This document shows, in pieces, positions 5,599 to 7,029 of a stretch of DNA of 7,029 bases. The notes beneath the pieces were generated by a model that was given only the letters and a program-made list of their open reading frames with translations, did no database searches and was not told the DNA's origin. The position numbers were made by a program, and so were the translations under genes. How positions within the stretch are numbered: position 1 is the first letter of the stretch; every line of letters begins with the position of its first letter. This DNA comes from Actinobacteria bacterium UBA3086 (GTDB lineage: Bacteria; Actinomycetota; Coriobacteriia; Anaerosomatales; UBA3086), in NCBI GenBank assembly GCA_002367305.1, contig DFBG01000156.1, forward strand, positions 1-7,029, given 5' to 3'.

Positions 5599-6933
5599 AT
5601 GGAACAGTACATAGTAGAACTTCTCCTCATTCTCGCGCTTGTCCTGCTCAATGGCTACTTTGCCGCTGCAGAGATAGCGCTGATAAGCGCTCGACGAGCG
5701 GCGCTCAAGGCTGCTGCCGACGAGGGATCCGCCGCGGCTGCGGCCGCGGTCAAGCTGACCGAGGACCCCACGCGGTTGCTCGCAACCATCCAGATAGGCA
5801 TCACTCTTGTTGGATTCATGGCGTCTGCCGCCGCGGCTGTTTCTCTGGCGACTCCTCTGGCCGACTGGCTTCGTACTCTGGGGAGCCCGTGGCTCGCGGG
5901 GGTTGCTGGTGGCTTGTCAGTGGTGATCGTCACCGTCGCAATCGCCTATTTAACGCTGGTTCTCGGGGAGTTGGCACCCAAGCGGCTTGGCTTGCAGCGG
6001 GCGGAATCGGTCGCCACGGCGGTTGCCCGACCGATCACCATACTTGCAACGCTCGTCGCACCTCTTGTGTGGTTCCTTGGGCGTTCCACGGACCTCATTT
6101 CTCGACTCATGGGCGTGCAACTCGGTGTAGGGCGCCCGGGTGTGAGCGAAGAGGAGATCAAGCTGCTCGTGACCGAGCAGGGAAGTTTGCTTGACGAAGA
6201 GAAGCGCATGATCCACGAGATATTCAAGCTAGGCGATACCGTGGCTCGCGAGATCATGGTCCCTCGTGTGGACATGGTGCTCATTGAAGAGTCCACGGCG
6301 GTTGCGGATGTGCTCGAGGTGTTCCGAAGCAGCGGCTTCTCGCGGTTGCCGATATTCCGAGAGGACCATGACCGGATCGTGGGCGTGCTCCTGCTCAAGG
6401 ACCTCGTTGGCCCTGCCGCTTCGGGTGGTCTAGGCGGCTCGGTGGATGCGTACATGCGCGAAGCCGTGTTCGTTCCCGAGACGAAACAGATTCTGCGCCT
6501 GCTCTCCGAGATGCAATCACGTCGCAATCACATGGCGATCGTGGTGGATGAGTACGGAGGAACGGCCGGCCTGGTGACCATTGAGGATATCGTCGAGGAG
6601 ATCATCGGTGAGGTTGCCGACGAATTCGACAGTTCGCGCGAGTTCGCGACGCGCCTTCGTGAGAACGAATGGGTGATCGACGGGCTCTGCCCTGTCGAGG
6701 ATGCGCTTGAGATGGGGTTTCCTGTCGAGGAGAGCGACGAATACGAGACGCTCGCCGGATGGATGCTCGCGCAGCTCGGGCATATACCAGTCCCAGGGGA
6801 GCGCGTGAGCCTGGAAGAGCACACGTTCACCGTGCAGGCGGTCCGTCGTAGGCGCATTGCCCGGGTGCATGTGGAGCGTGATCTGCCGTCGCCCGAGTGG
6901 TCTGTGGAAGAGGGGGATAGCGATGGATCGTAA
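5599..6933 (+). CDS. CorC/HlyC (CNNM-type) CBS-domain membrane protein
   Basis: 444 residues, full length for the family. Order of domains: DUF21/CNNM membrane region (about 1-170) with helices near 4-24, 62-85, 99-123 and 144-162, including NGYFAAAEIALISARR (18-33) and the conserved LGELAPKRLGLQ (122-133); an acidic-helix linker (SEEEIKLLV, SLLDEEKRMI); a CBS pair (about 217-340) starting at REIMVPRVDM (217-226) and ending in DEYGGTAGLVTIEDIVEEI (317-335); and a C-terminal CorC_HlyC domain (about 355-425). Related proteins take part in Mg2+/Co2+ or Na+ transport or its regulation in the cytoplasmic membrane, with the CBS pair sensing nucleotides; the ion here is unknown. The ATG is chosen because it opens the conserved first helix, though no ribosome-binding site precedes it, suggesting leaderless translation. 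Its 3' end overlaps the PspC-domain gene. Confidence 0.94.
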   Translation: MEQYIVELLLILALVLLNGYFAAAEIALISARRAALKAAADEGSAAAAAAVKLTEDPTRLLATIQIGITLVGFMASAAAAVSLATPLADWLRTLGSPWLAGVAGGLSVVIVTVAIAYLTLVLGELAPKRLGLQRAESVATAVARPITILATLVAPLVWFLGRSTDLISRLMGVQLGVGRPGVSEEEIKLLVTEQGSLLDEEKRMIHEIFKLGDTVAREIMVPRVDMVLIEESTAVADVLEVFRSSGFSRLPIFREDHDRIVGVLLLKDLVGPAASGGLGGSVDAYMREAVFVPETKQILRLLSEMQSRRNHMAIVVDEYGGTAGLVTIEDIVEEIIGEVADEFDSSREFATRLRENEWVIDGLCPVEDALEMGFPVEESDEYETLAGWMLAQLGHIPVPGERVSLEEHTFTVQAVRRRRIARVHVERDLPSPEWSVEEGDSDGS

Positions 6934-7029
6934 GTTGTACCGAAGCCGCAACCAGAGAATGGTCGCCGGTGTGTGCGGCGGAATCGCCGAATATTTCGAC
7001 ATCGATCCGACCGTCGTGAGGCTCATCGC
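6923..7029 (+). CDS. PspC-domain protein, 5' part only
   Basis: 35 residues are visible before the window ends. MDRKLYRSRNQRMVAGVCGGIAEYF (1-25) followed by DIDPTVVRLI (26-35) is the typical opening of the PspC domain (basic start, AGVCGGIAEYF, then D-x-D/N-P-T-x-V-R). The hydrophobic helix expected after residue 35 is outside the window. PspC-domain proteins are small membrane proteins linked to envelope-stress responses. The start ATG lies 11 nt inside the end of the CorC-like gene, in another frame, with GAGGGGGA about 5 nt upstream, so the two genes are probably co-transcribed. Total length and any further domains cannot be judged. Confidence 0.9.
   Translation, partial: MDRKLYRSRNQRMVAGVCGGIAEYFDIDPTVVRLI

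Overview
The window is a compact stretch of bacterial chromosome, with moderately high GC by eye, GTG/TTG-type starts in places, short intergenic gaps and no mobile element, phage, CRISPR or RNA gene that I can see. Gene content (a Sec-type lipoprotein with a molybdopterin-oxidoreductase domain, a SlyD-like FKBP, a CorC-family protein next to a PspC-domain gene, and a HEAT plus HD-GYP-like pair) and actinobacterial-looking -10 boxes would fit a high-GC Gram-positive lineage, perhaps Actinomycetota near Coriobacteriia. That placement is inference and weak.

Layout. Positions 1-485 (-) hold the N-terminal 161 residues of an exported lipoprotein with a sulfite-oxidase/MsrP-like fold. A 202-bp divergent intergenic region (486-687) follows, with a perfect 8-bp inverted repeat. 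A small four-helix membrane protein (688-1086, +) converges, with a 6-bp gap, on a SlyD-like peptidyl-prolyl isomerase (1093-1554, -). A 222-bp divergent region leads to a small predicted winged-helix protein (1777-2133, +). That gene converges on a two-gene minus-strand operon: a HEAT-repeat protein (3474-5450) transcribed first, then an HD-GYP-like protein (2161-3477), joined by an ATGA stop/start overlap with a consensus ribosome-binding site. A 148-bp divergent region with an 11-bp hairpin separates this operon from a CorC/CNNM-type CBS membrane protein (5599-6933, +), whose 3' end overlaps by 11 nt a PspC-domain gene that runs off the window (6923-7029, +).

The most interesting part is the HEAT/HD-GYP pair. 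The two proteins have different C-terminal modules but appear to begin with the same roughly 140-residue domain followed by an acidic linker, and they are translationally coupled. The HD protein keeps the expected metal-binding His/Asp set, yet its signature GYP is GSP and the preceding HHE is HHM. They look like two parts of one signalling or scaffold module of unknown function. The other notable point is a predicted molybdopterin-domain lipoprotein whose signal peptide has no twin arginine, with an in-frame stop upstream excluding a longer N-terminus.
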